Assembly: GCA_963825845.1 (NCBI GenBank)
Contig: CAWGVL010000075.1
Span: 94,650 to 158,649 of the forward strand
Length of the DNA stretch: 64,000 nucleotides
From: DASQDN01 sp963825845
Lineage (GTDB): Bacteria > Acidobacteriota > Terriglobia > Bryobacterales > Bryobacteraceae
Direction: 5' to 3'
The position numbers and the translations under genes are program-made. The first letter of the stretch is position 1. Every line of letters starts with the position of its first letter. Shown in pieces: positions 1 through 9,207 of the stretch. The notes under the pieces were generated by a model. The model was not told the DNA's origin. It saw only the letters and a program-made list of their open reading frames with translations, and did not search any database.

Positions 1-180
1 CGCGACCAGATCTGATCGGCGGTCTGATCTTGTCCGGAGATACAGCGAGCGAACAATCCGGCAGATGGATTATTCCGCCGACGCGGGAACCGCGGTACCA
101 GGTTCGCCTAGATCCCGGACGAGTTCTGTATCAGACACTCGCCTGTATATGGTTCCGACACGGCGTTCTGACCTGCGGAG

Positions 181-345
181 AGCGAAAGCATAACGGATTG
201 GGTGAAAGCCGGATGCGGGAGATCCGCACGTCCGGTTTGACGAGCGGGATTTGGAAACGGAGTATGGTGCGGCTAGAGAGGCGCCCATCACCGAAACGCC
301 GGGAACAGATAGGGTTTACCGCAAACTACCGCGCCACATCTTGAC
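181..345 (+). mobile_element. 3' end remnant of a group II intron (domain V visible)
   Basis: Positions 206-238 fold as a canonical group II intron domain V. The AGC triad pairs with GUU through the usual G-U wobble, the stem is capped by a GNRA loop (GAGA), and the two-nucleotide bulge lies on the 3' side. The following 100 bases (about 239-345) resemble the sequence that usually trails such introns. No reverse transcriptase/maturase reading frame is present in the first 200 bases, so this is either an ORF-less remnant or the end of an intron whose protein lies outside the window. I see no gene in 346-620. Confidence 0.6.
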
Positions 346-620
346 TCTACTGATGTCTAAGCGGCCGTCGCCTCATAAGCACATAGCGCTGGCTACCGGC
401 TCAGCGCGTGGTGAACGGCCAGTGCTGTCGCCGATTTCCTCGACAGCTTCGCTGATGTCGCATGCACGGATCGATACGTCTGATCGAATAACGGCCGTGT
501 ATTCGTCTATCGCATCTGCAGCCGTTCATCAGGCGAACGTCGTCGAATCTCACTTTCGATCGATACATCTGCCGTCTTCGCAACAATGCTTCACTCGCGA
601 TCCCCGAAGCATGCGCCTGC

Positions 621-2009
621 TCAGCCTGCAGTACCTGAGCGCCGACAGTCGGCCTGAGGGGCCCGAAGATGAAGATGATGCGCAATGCCGAGAAACATGT
701 GGCGACATACCGCGATGACGAACGCGATTCCACTGTAAAGAAAGAACAATAGGTGGAACGGAATCGCAGCCAACGCGTAGGTTCTTCCACGCTTGGCCGC
801 AAGGAGCGCATAAAACCGCGCGTTAAGCAGAATCAGGATTCCCCCACCGGCAAGCAGCAACAGGTTGAATATGTGAGGACCAGGTTGCGCCGCCACAAAG
901 AAAACAGCGGCGAGGAGCAGTCCGCCCGCGCCTTTCGCCACCCACTTGCGCGACTGGAACTCAGGCGAGTAATAGTGATGACGTAGCAGAAGGAGCAAGA
1001 ACGCGAGCACTGAAACTACAAAGATGATGTATTGATCAGACCAGAATGACGCCACCCCCAGAAAGACGATCAGGAGCGTGGTCGCCGCTGTTCCCTTGAA
1101 CCTTCTCGTCACTGTAAGTTCCACTTCGTACTGAGCGGACATCAAGAAAAGGAGTCCAATGAGCGGAGCGAGAAACACCGCAGCGTTCATGACGCTCGAG
1201 ACGATAGCAATTCCAGTGAGTACAAAGGCAAGTGCCACGCTAATGCGTTGACTAATGCTGAGGTTCAGATCGCGGGGCATTTCAGAATTGCGAAGGATCA
1301 ACTCGGTCCAGGGTATGGCACGGTCGAGCACGTCGGTCCTGAGCATTCCCCGAAAAGTCCAGGCTTTCAGGTGCTTGACCTGGATTGTCGGATCCAGAAC
1401 GATCTTACATCCGCTGCGGTGGAGCCGGTGTCCAAGCTCAATGTCTTCGATCGACGGTCGGCTAAACGAAGTATCGAAGCCGCCGTGAGCACTGAACACA
1501 GTAGTCCGTATGGCGCCAAAGCCGCTCCAGAACGACTGTGCAATCCTGCGCGATCGTTGGTGGACAAAGTGATGCATCAGATTCCGATACTGCGACAGGA
1601 AGTCCTGCTGCGATGGTGTGTCGTCGTAAGATCCGAACGCAGCCGCTAGATCCGATTCGGCTGCAAAAAGCTGTACAACGCGCGTCAGGCTGTCAGGTTT
1701 GACACAGACGTCCGAGTCAAGGAACAGAAGCAGATCAGATTTTGCGGTGGCAGCGCCAAGGTTCCGTGCGGCAGCCGGACCTTGCAACTCGCCGGTGCTC
1801 AGGACAATCGCGCCTGACTCGCGTGCGATTTGGGCCGAATGATCCGTCGAGGCGTCGTCGACGACGATGCATTCGAAATCGCTCACCGACTCACTAAGAG
1901 CCTGCAGGCAGGAGCGCAGGTGGGCGGCACCGTTACGGACGGGTATGATTACGGAAATGGGAGGCCGCGTTGCAGCAGTGGCATGACGTTGCTTAGTCGC
2001 TTCTTGCAA
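621..2009 (-). CDS. Membrane-anchored GT2 family glycosyltransferase
   Basis: Family 2 glycosyltransferase of 462 residues. A GT-A domain fills roughly residues 15-240. It starts with the ISVIIPVRN strand, then the VVDDAST nucleotide-sugar loop and LLFLDSDV (the metal-binding DxD). The IEDIELGHRL segment is typical of the acceptor side. After about residue 245 there are several hydrophobic segments that should anchor it in the inner membrane. The start abuts the stop of the upstream epimerase gene (2010), so the two are almost certainly cotranscribed and translationally coupled. It likely adds a sugar to a lipid-linked polysaccharide intermediate. Donor and acceptor cannot be read from the sequence. 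Confidence 0.85.
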   Translation of the reverse strand: MQEATKQRHATAATRPPISVIIPVRNGAAHLRSCLQALSESVSDFECIVVDDASTDHSAQIARESGAIVLSTGELQGPAAARNLGAATAKSDLLLFLDSDVCVKPDSLTRVVQLFAAESDLAAAFGSYDDTPSQQDFLSQYRNLMHHFVHQRSRRIAQSFWSGFGAIRTTVFSAHGGFDTSFSRPSIEDIELGHRLHRSGCKIVLDPTIQVKHLKAWTFRGMLRTDVLDRAIPWTELILRNSEMPRDLNLSISQRISVALAFVLTGIAIVSSVMNAAVFLAPLIGLLFLMSAQYEVELTVTRRFKGTAATTLLIVFLGVASFWSDQYIIFVVSVLAFLLLLLRHHYYSPEFQSRKWVAKGAGGLLLAAVFFVAAQPGPHIFNLLLLAGGGILILLNARFYALLAAKRGRTYALAAIPFHLLFFLYSGIAFVIAVCRHMFLGIAHHLHLRAPQADCRRSGTAG

Positions 2010-2948
2010 TCAGGACCCGGCTTCGGCATGAGACGCAGGTATCTCGGAGGTGAAACCCGCTATTGGACGGCACATGGCCGCGAGTTCCCTCAGTGGATCG
2101 GGTGGAACCGTCACTCCGAGTTCCTGTTTCATTCTTGTGACGTCCGCAATGAATTTGGAGACCTCGGCTTCCCTGGGGGCGAGAATGTTCGATGGTGAAC
2201 TGGAATCGCACAACTGAATCACTCGCCTGGCAGCCTCGCCGATCGTGACCCCCTCACCGCTGCCGACATTGAGCGAACCGACAACACGCGAGCGTAAACC
2301 AGCGCGGACGAATGCTTCAACAACGTGGTCGATCCACACAAAATCTACGATCTGGCTGCCACCATACACTGTGAGCGGTCGGTTCTTCTGGGCATCAGCA
2401 ATGAATCGCGGAATTACCCGATCCCTATCGCCAGGTCCGTAAACGTTGGAAAGCCGCAGAACCGCAATCTGCAGGGCCGATGATGACCAGGCACAATACG
2501 CCTCCGCTGCCGCTTTTGTTGCGCCGTATACGTTCTTTGGCCTTATAGGCGCACTTTCATTTACCGGCAGTTCGGAAACTTCTCCATAGACCTCGCGGGA
2601 CGATGAAACGACCACTCGACTGACGCCCAACTCTCTTGCGATGCGCAAAACGTTAAGGGTTCCGGTTGCGTTCACTTCATGAGCATCGACGGGCCGGTGT
2701 TCACAACCCATAACCGTTGCCTCCGCCGCGAGATGAAAGACGCCATCGCAGCCCTGCATTGCACGCCGCAGGTCGGAGGGCTCTCTCACGTCACCGCGAA
2801 TACTTTCAAGATGCGGTCGCAAGATACTGCGGAAGTGTCCACGAGTTTCATTATCGAAAGCACGGACGTTACCCACTTTCATCGTGAGCAGGCGGTTCAC
2901 GAGTTGACTCCCTATGAATCCTGCGCCTCCCGTGACCAAGTACCGCAT
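2010..2948 (-). CDS. NAD-dependent sugar epimerase/dehydratase (extended SDR)
   Basis: Extended short-chain dehydrogenase of 312 residues, the usual length for UDP-glucose 4-epimerase-like enzymes. The N-terminal GGAGFIG motif (residues 7-13) binds NAD. A Ser-rich strand (VVVSSSREVYG) and the YGATK catalytic Tyr-Lys pair follow. LSNVYGPGDRDRVIPRFI is the typical substrate-domain entry. It probably interconverts a nucleotide sugar for the neighbouring glycosyltransferases. Its stop directly abuts the start of the GT2 gene at 2009. The exact reaction (4-epimerase versus dehydratase) cannot be decided by eye. About 140 bases upstream (2949-3093) are non-coding. Confidence 0.85.
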   Translation of the reverse strand: MRYLVTGGAGFIGSQLVNRLLTMKVGNVRAFDNETRGHFRSILRPHLESIRGDVREPSDLRRAMQGCDGVFHLAAEATVMGCEHRPVDAHEVNATGTLNVLRIARELGVSRVVVSSSREVYGEVSELPVNESAPIRPKNVYGATKAAAEAYCAWSSSALQIAVLRLSNVYGPGDRDRVIPRFIADAQKNRPLTVYGGSQIVDFVWIDHVVEAFVRAGLRSRVVGSLNVGSGEGVTIGEAARRVIQLCDSSSPSNILAPREAEVSKFIADVTRMKQELGVTVPPDPLRELAAMCRPIAGFTSEIPASHAEAGS

Positions 2949-3040
2949 CTACGAATCATACCTTAGACGGGATGCAGATGTACCTAGTTATTATGCGCAT
3001 TCGAGGGTATATCGACCTACATACCACGGTAACCGTTAAA

Positions 3041-3106
3041 GCGAAGAGTTCAGATAATGCGAAGAGTTCAAAACTCGAGTGATGCGGAAGAGTTCAGAAC
3101 TCGAGC
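3041..3106. repeat. Imperfect tandem repeat with internal inverted repeats
   Basis: Three consecutive copies share GCG(G)AAGAGTTCA. The second and third copies also contain GAGTT-caa/cag-AACTC inverted repeats followed by GAG. The array lies in the short gap between the epimerase gene and the GT39-like gene. Its last copy encodes the final codons and stop of the latter. It could form small hairpins. No function is evident. Confidence 0.6.
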
Positions 3107-4746
3107 CGAATTGCCTGACCCGTGGATTGTACTGGGAGGTCTAGCGATCCCTCGGCGTGGGGAGTTGCGACTGGCATCCGATAGATTTCCAAAGTACCGT
3201 TCATGAGTGCGAGATTGGAACGAATCGGAACGGATTCACGCTTTGCGTCCAGCCTTGCCGCGTTTTGCCGAAAGTCATCACAACTCGATGAACTCGGGTT
3301 AGCCTCAGCAACAATGGTGTTGATCCCAAATTTGCGAACAAAAGGGGCAAGCCCGAGATCGCGAAGAGACGAGACGACTTTGTCTGCTCGGATAACGTGC
3401 GTTGTTCTCCGCTCGTCGAACATTCTCATTGCAAAGATGAAGCTTCCGTTCGAAGCTCCGCAGTATAGTATTCGTCCTCCCGTGCCAGTCAGGCGTGCTG
3501 CAGCAGCTGGACCTGTCACTCGCAATGGTTCCGTTCGCAAGTTCCAGACGAAGAAAACGGTTGCGATTGCAAGGACCGCTACATTTGCCTTCCTCAAATC
3601 CGAATACTTTGCAAGGACTGAATGGACCGTCGTCGCCGCTACGACGACAAGTGCTGGATATGCGAACCACAGATATCGTTTGTCATAGGCAGGTACTACG
3701 AGCAAGACGCCGAAACTGGCGGCCAACCAGGACAAGTAGAAAATGAAAATGTCACGAGATACGGCATTGCGCAGTGCGGTGCGGAACAGCACCGCCGCCG
3801 CAATGATCACGGCGATGGCAACCTGTCCGAACTGCCGATAAAGGACCGAACCATAGTAATGAATCCCTCTCATCACCCTGTCCGGAATACTGACTGGCGC
3901 CCAATCTTTGCTGATCCCCGAAAAATCTGCCGCTCGGCCGAGCATCATGTATCCGACGAGGGAGAAGCCGAAGATCGCAAAGAAAATCAACACGTTTCTC
4001 GAGCGCAGGCCGGTGAAACGTCTGGTTGCCAAGAGCAGAAGAGGAATCAAGCCGACGAAAATGGATTGTTTCGTCCAAACTGCTGCGGCGGCAAGCGAGC
4101 CCGCCAATATTGCATCACGTAAACGCCACGCTGTTCTTGCGGACACCATAAAGACACTCGAAGCGAGTACCCAGAACAGCGCTGGCACTTCCAGCATCAC
4201 ATCGGCGCTCAGCATCTGCGTCAGCGGCAACGAGAAGAAGATCAAAACGCAAGCTGCAGCCACGTACGAGTTTTTCTCGAATGACCGAACCTGATGGAAG
4301 AACAGCAGGACCGCGCCAGCTACGAATCCAGCGACCGCAAGCCGCGCGGACACGGGGCTGACGCCAAGGGCAGCGTAAAAGAGAGCTTCCACTGCGGGAA
4401 ATAGTGGTGGGTGATAAGGCATGGACAGGGCTGGATAATGGACAAAGTAGTCGCGCAGCCAGGCAACAGGCCGAGACAGCCCGCCTTCGCGCACAATGTC
4501 CAGCAGCGCTGCTCCGTTGAGGGCATGCCGGGCCTGATCGTTCAATGTGATATCAGTGGCAGTGGCGCCGCGCATACCCCACACCGCGAAGAATATGGCA
4601 AGCAACCATGCCACGATATGCGGGCCCGCTCGATTGAGTAATCTACTCGTCTCACCGGCTCCCACGCTCCCCAACTTGCCATGCGTCTCACACGGGTCTG
4701 CTCGGATCGCTGGTCCGGTTCCTGGTTCCACGTGGCCAATATACAC
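3094..4746 (-). CDS. GT39/ArnT-like polytopic glycosyltransferase
   Basis: Polytopic membrane protein of 550 residues, resembling the dolichyl-phosphate-mannose mannosyltransferase/ArnT class, which uses polyprenyl-phosphate sugars on the periplasmic side of the inner membrane. The first transmembrane segment is AWLLAIFFAVWGMRG at about residue 48. It is followed by a periplasmic loop with a conserved-type acidic residue (DITLNDQARH) and the MPYHPPLFPAVEALFY stretch typical of the family. About ten further hydrophobic segments and a soluble C-terminal domain follow. The first 40 residues look unlike the family and the true start may lie downstream. It fits the polysaccharide cluster. Confidence 0.75.
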   Translation of the reverse strand: MYIGHVEPGTGPAIRADPCETHGKLGSVGAGETSRLLNRAGPHIVAWLLAIFFAVWGMRGATATDITLNDQARHALNGAALLDIVREGGLSRPVAWLRDYFVHYPALSMPYHPPLFPAVEALFYAALGVSPVSARLAVAGFVAGAVLLFFHQVRSFEKNSYVAAACVLIFFSLPLTQMLSADVMLEVPALFWVLASSVFMVSARTAWRLRDAILAGSLAAAAVWTKQSIFVGLIPLLLLATRRFTGLRSRNVLIFFAIFGFSLVGYMMLGRAADFSGISKDWAPVSIPDRVMRGIHYYGSVLYRQFGQVAIAVIIAAAVLFRTALRNAVSRDIFIFYLSWLAASFGVLLVVPAYDKRYLWFAYPALVVVAATTVHSVLAKYSDLRKANVAVLAIATVFFVWNLRTEPLRVTGPAAAARLTGTGGRILYCGASNGSFIFAMRMFDERRTTHVIRADKVVSSLRDLGLAPFVRKFGINTIVAEANPSSSSCDDFRQNAARLDAKRESVPIRSNLALMNGTLEIYRMPVATPHAEGSLDLPVQSTGQAIRLEF

Positions 4747-4792
4747 CTAGCGGGCGTGGTCCTTCCTGCGCGTTAGCATGTAGAATACTCTT

Positions 4793-7129
4793 GTGAGGAG
4801 TCGTCCCTCCTGCCTGACTCTCGCGCTCCTCGTGGTCGTGGGTTGCACCCGCACCGACGTCCAGTCCGCGCGAGCAGTCGACAATGCAAATCGGCTGCTA
4901 AAAGACGGTAAGTACGACGAGGCTACGCAGATGTACCAGCGCGCCGTGCAACTAAATCCCCGCAATGGTGAAGCATACTACCGCCTGGCGCTTATGGAGT
5001 GGGAACTCGGGCGTGGCAAGTCGCTCGAAAGCAATCTCGTCAGGGCAGTAGATCTACAGCCCTCCAACATGGAAGCACTCGAGAAGCTGAGCGAGTTGTA
5101 CCTGCTGTCCTACCGCCACCACGACGACGTCAGGTGGAGGCAGCGGTACATGACTGAGATGGAGCAGCGCGCCGCCCAGATGCTCCAGCTAGATCACCGC
5201 TCTCCCCAGGGTCAAAGAATCCAAGGCTACGTGGCATTCTTCAAGGGCGACTATGCGGCCGCCAGCAGGCTGTTTGGCGCGGCGCTGCAAACAGCACCCA
5301 ACGGTCCATATGCGAATGAAGTTGCTGCGGCGAGGGTCTCGGCCATGCTGAAGCAGGGACTTGTGCAGGAGGCACAATCGGTAGCAAGTGAATATCTGGC
5401 TGCTCACCCTAGCGCGATCGACGTCTATGACGTGTTGACGAAGTACTACAGGGAAAATAATCAATCAGATTTGGCGCTTGAGGTATTGCGGCGAAAAGTC
5501 GGCGCGAATCCGCAGAATACGAGCGCGATTTTTGACCTCGCAAACGCTTATCGCGCTGCCGGTCGCGAGCGCGAGATGGAACGAACGCTTGATGAGATTC
5601 GCAACGTTCCCGAACGATATCCGAACGGGTATGACATGTTGGCCGACTTCTACGCGCGCGCTAGCGATTACAGCCACGCCATGGAGGCCTTGCGATCCGG
5701 ACAGGCACAACAACCGAAGCGCACGCTTGACTATGTAATCAAAGAATGCGAGTTGCTGGTTCGTCAACGACGTTCAACAGAAGCGTATCACCTCATCCGA
5801 ACCCTTGCGCCTTCCTCTCTGTCGACTGAGCAGCGTATTGCGCGACAGGCGCTCCTGGCCAAGCTGGATTTTCCGGAGGGTACAGAAACAGCAGTGTCCG
5901 AACTGAAGACCCTCGCAAGTACGGCGCCGCGCGACCCTCGAGTCCTGGTTGCGCGAGCTCGGGCCCTTCAGAAGCAGGGCAAACAAGATGAGACAGGCTC
6001 CTTGCTTGATCAGGCCGAGTTTCTTGCTCCGAATGCGGCCGATGTCCACATCGCGCGCGCACAGTTTTTCCGATCACATCGGGATTTTGCCAGGATGCGG
6101 GACGCAGCAGAACGCGCGCTGGCCCTTGAGCCTGATTTACCTGAAGCGCTGCTTGCCCGAGGTGTTGCGATGACGATGCTGGGACAGGTCCCAGCGGCTC
6201 TGCGCGACTTGAGCGCTGTCCGGAAGCAGTGGCCCGATGATCCAGATGTGATTCATCACGTCGCGCTATTAGATATGCGACAGGGCCATGACAAGGAAGC
6301 CGAGGCTGGGCTCAAGCGGGCAGGTGCAATGGGATATCTACCCTCGATATTGAGTCTCTCGGACATGTATACCCGGCAGGGCCAGCCCGAGATGGCGTTG
6401 CAGGTATTGCGCCCGGTGATGTCGGCGGATAAGGTAGTCGATCCTGAAATCGGAATGGCTCACGCGCGTGCGGCGATCGCCTCCGGCGATCATGCATCCG
6501 CGATTGCTGAACTCAGGCGCCTCGTAGCTCAAAGCCCAGGTAACGCCTTAGCGTCACTCGAGCTCATCTCCGCCTTGCAGCGCTCAGGCGATAACGCCGG
6601 CGCACTTGCGGCAGCGCGAACAGCTTCGCAAAGCAATGGTCGGAATGCCGAAGTGTTGGCTCGGTATGCTGATTTGATCCTTGCCACCGGCGGCAGCAAG
6701 GTAGAGGCCAAGAGTCTATTGGAGGCCGCTCTCCGGGAGCAACCGGACCATCCTGCGGGCGCAAGACTGGCCTGTCTCATCCTGGAGACGGGCGGCGATC
6801 GGACGGAGGCGCTCAGTCTTGCTCAACGTCTCAGCCGCCTGAACTCAGATGATCCCGAAGTGGTCTCGTGTATAACACGTGCATTCACCGCAAACGGCCT
6901 CAATGAGCAGGCGCTCCGTATGCTCGAGGTCTCGGTGAAAAAGCAACCTGCGAGCGCAAGCCTAAGATTGGAGCTTGCCCAGGCGTATCTGAATGCAGGC
7001 GACAAGTCTAAGGGACGGAATGAACTAGAGGCGGCAAAGCGTTTGAACCCAACACCGCAACAGGCAGGGCAACTCAGTGCGGCACTTGAGAAACTTGGGC
7101 CAGAACCAGCTGCCGCAGTAAATCACTGA
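4793..7129 (+). CDS. Large TPR-repeat lipoprotein
   Basis: Protein of 778 residues starting at GTG. A short signal peptide ends in a lipobox (LLVVVGC, Cys about residue 18), so a lipid-anchored periplasmic or outer-membrane location is likely. The rest is tetratricopeptide repeats; units such as GKYDEATQMYQRAVQLNPRN recur about every 34 residues to the C-terminus. The architecture resembles the TPR lipoproteins that accompany exopolysaccharide export systems (PEP-CTERM/EPS type), where they scaffold assembly or export. It is divergently transcribed from the GT39-like gene, with 46 bases between. Codons are continuous with no frame break. Confidence 0.8.
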   Translation: MRSRPSCLTLALLVVVGCTRTDVQSARAVDNANRLLKDGKYDEATQMYQRAVQLNPRNGEAYYRLALMEWELGRGKSLESNLVRAVDLQPSNMEALEKLSELYLLSYRHHDDVRWRQRYMTEMEQRAAQMLQLDHRSPQGQRIQGYVAFFKGDYAAASRLFGAALQTAPNGPYANEVAAARVSAMLKQGLVQEAQSVASEYLAAHPSAIDVYDVLTKYYRENNQSDLALEVLRRKVGANPQNTSAIFDLANAYRAAGREREMERTLDEIRNVPERYPNGYDMLADFYARASDYSHAMEALRSGQAQQPKRTLDYVIKECELLVRQRRSTEAYHLIRTLAPSSLSTEQRIARQALLAKLDFPEGTETAVSELKTLASTAPRDPRVLVARARALQKQGKQDETGSLLDQAEFLAPNAADVHIARAQFFRSHRDFARMRDAAERALALEPDLPEALLARGVAMTMLGQVPAALRDLSAVRKQWPDDPDVIHHVALLDMRQGHDKEAEAGLKRAGAMGYLPSILSLSDMYTRQGQPEMALQVLRPVMSADKVVDPEIGMAHARAAIASGDHASAIAELRRLVAQSPGNALASLELISALQRSGDNAGALAAARTASQSNGRNAEVLARYADLILATGGSKVEAKSLLEAALREQPDHPAGARLACLILETGGDRTEALSLAQRLSRLNSDDPEVVSCITRAFTANGLNEQALRMLEVSVKKQPASASLRLELAQAYLNAGDKSKGRNELEAAKRLNPTPQQAGQLSAALEKLGPEPAAAVNH

Positions 7130-7185
7130 GTCTGGACCCGCAGTTACCTGCAAAGATGGAATCAGTGTTCAGGGTATCGCGGTCT

Positions 7186-8363
7186 TCAGCGCTGTCCGGA
7201 CAACTTTGACCAGCGTAACCGACGAAACGTTGTGAGATAAGCCCAGGGCGCGTGCATAGCGCCCCAGGTTTCGGCTGCCACCAGAGACAAGTTTCGGCCA
7301 GGCTGCCGGCTGAACAACGACCCGAGAAGCCATCCACCGATCCAGTTCCTGACTGCAAACCGGAAGACGTCGTACCGTGGAGTCGTGCGGTTAGCCGCTG
7401 CTTTCAAGAGGTAGCACCCAAACGAACGACCATTGTTGTAGATCTGCTTGTGCAAGTCGGGCATTGCGCGCCGGTGCTGGTGCCACACGAGAGCCGAGGG
7501 CTCGTACCGTACACTGTGCCCGCTAGCAAGCAGGCGGTGAAACATATCGAGATCTCCGGCGCCCGCAGAGGGTGTTCCGACGTCGAGATCCGGGTCGAAT
7601 CCGCCCATGTCGAGGATCGTGCTTCGCAGGTAAGCCATATTCGCGCCAACACCGAAATTGTGAGCCGCGAGGATCTCTGAAGCGCGCAGGCTTGCAGGAC
7701 TGGTTAACTTCGGCTGAAAGCCTTTACCCATGCCGCCGTATTGCTCGAAGAGCCGTTGTGCGGCGGTTTCGAGTTCCAGCGGACAAATCAGACCGGTGAC
7801 ACAAACCGAGTCACCATGCGCGAATCCGCGTGCTATGCCTTTGAGCCATGCTGGATCGACACGCACGTCATCATCGGTGTACGCGACGATGTCATAGGTT
7901 GCACTCGCGGCGCCGCAGTTGCGCGCATTGTCGAGACCTGGCTTCTCTTCACGAACGTATCTGAAGCCCGCCTGAAGTGCGAGTTCTCGTGTGGTTGTCT
8001 CCCTGGACGCGTTGTCTACAACGATCACTTCGTATCTAGAAATTGGATAATCGAGTGCCTGAAGAGATTCCAGACAACTCCGCAAGGCCAGCGGTCGATC
8101 GCGCGTGCACACAACCACGCTGATGTCCGCCCAATCCGGCGGATCGGTCGACGGCGGCGCGCCCAAGACTCTCTAGCTGAGAGTCTGCAACAGCGGCGCA
8201 CTGCACGTTCGGAGAACACATCGCCTCCTCGGCCGTTTGGAATCCACACCCAGCCTATCGGCGAGGGACCACGGCGGATAAGGACCTGAGCACCAGCGTA
8301 TGAACCGACACCGAAGATGGGCTGTTGCTTACGGAGGTCGAAGTCGCCCACCCAGACCCGCAT
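7186..8363 (-). CDS. GT2 glycosyltransferase with N-terminal accessory domain (frameshifted)
   Basis: The catalytic part (7186-8166) reads DISVVVCTRDRP, then VIVVDNAS and AYTDDDV (DxD), a clear GT2 domain. In its own frame a TAG lies 9 bases before the only available TTG start. A second frame, starting at ATG 8363, encodes a roughly 60-residue accessory domain with VLIRRGPSPIGWVWIP, a module I associate with the N-terminus of this GT2 subgroup. ATG 8363 sits one base after the stop of the methyltransferase gene, as expected for an operon start. The two halves join if one base is corrected near 8170-8195. It is therefore one gene of about 392 residues carrying an indel, either a real mutation or an assembly error. 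Confidence 0.75.
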
Positions 8364-8364
8364 C

Positions 8365-9207
8365 TCATGTACCTTTACGCAGCCAAAGGCTCGACCCTGG
8401 CTGTAGAGCATACGCCGACATGCTCTCTTTCAGCAGGTGTCGATGAAATGCTGCAATGTATGAGTTGAAGAAGCAAATGCGGAATGTCGGGTTGTACTGC
8501 AGGAATGCACGGAGGATATAGGCTTCGTTCCAGGCGCGGCCCTGGCGTACCCACTCTTTCGGGTATTCGAATGGATAGTATATGTCATGGAAGTGAACGC
8601 AGACACCCGCAGCAAGAGACGGCAGGATGTCGAAAAATATTGTGTTCACGTCACTGCCCGTTTTCGCAACGTGAGTGGAGTCGATAAACAGCACATCGTT
8701 CGCGCCGAGCGTCGCAAAGACATCGAGCGAGACGTCCTGCAACTCTTCCTCCCGAATCTGAACACGGGCATCCTGAGGCCGAAGAAGCCTGCGTAGCAAT
8801 TTGGGGTGCGGATCAATCGAGGTGCATTCAGTGGCATGCATGTCAGACCGGTCCAGCGTATCCAGAAGTACGAGTGTCGTATAACCAGAGCCAATCTCGA
8901 TGACTCGCCGCGGCCGCCAATAACGGAGCAGACCATAATAGACGCACGCTTCACCGGCTGAAAAATTGTCGTTTGGAGATTGAAACCTCGTTGAGGACGG
9001 CCCTTCGGTCACAAATGGCTGATCTGCGCACAGGTCACCCAGCACGCCGAGGATCTCTAACTGATGGTCAACGTTGAGGTCGATGCCCGGGATCTCCGGA
9101 GGCATGCCAAAGATCTTCGCTTCACGTTTGAATACCGACCTGAGAGAAGGTACGGGCGAGTAGAAGTGACCGGGTCGGAAAGCCTGCGGAGCGTCGTTTA
9201 GAATCAT
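8365..9207 (-). CDS. Class I SAM-dependent methyltransferase
   Basis: Protein of 280 residues with a Rossmann methyltransferase core. Motif I is VIEIGSGYTTLVLLD (about residues 100-115); an acidic strand ATECTSIDP and the DVLFIDSTHV segment follow. It resembles the Methyltransf_24-type enzymes found in polysaccharide clusters and may methylate a sugar or the glycan end. The ATG at 9207 is directly preceded by TAA in a second frame of the upstream ABC ATPase gene. The open frame of that ATPase, however, overlaps this gene by 86 bases, so one more small frame break at the ATPase end is possible. The neighbouring glycosyltransferase starts one base after its stop. Confidence 0.8.
   Translation of the reverse strand: MILNDAPQAFRPGHFYSPVPSLRSVFKREAKIFGMPPEIPGIDLNVDHQLEILGVLGDLCADQPFVTEGPSSTRFQSPNDNFSAGEACVYYGLLRYWRPRRVIEIGSGYTTLVLLDTLDRSDMHATECTSIDPHPKLLRRLLRPQDARVQIREEELQDVSLDVFATLGANDVLFIDSTHVAKTGSDVNTIFFDILPSLAAGVCVHFHDIYYPFEYPKEWVRQGRAWNEAYILRAFLQYNPTFRICFFNSYIAAFHRHLLKESMSAYALQPGSSLWLRKGT

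Noticed and set aside
401..811. Minus-strand frame of 136 residues
   Set aside because: It overlaps the end of the GT2 gene in another frame and has Arg/Ser-rich shadow composition without motifs.
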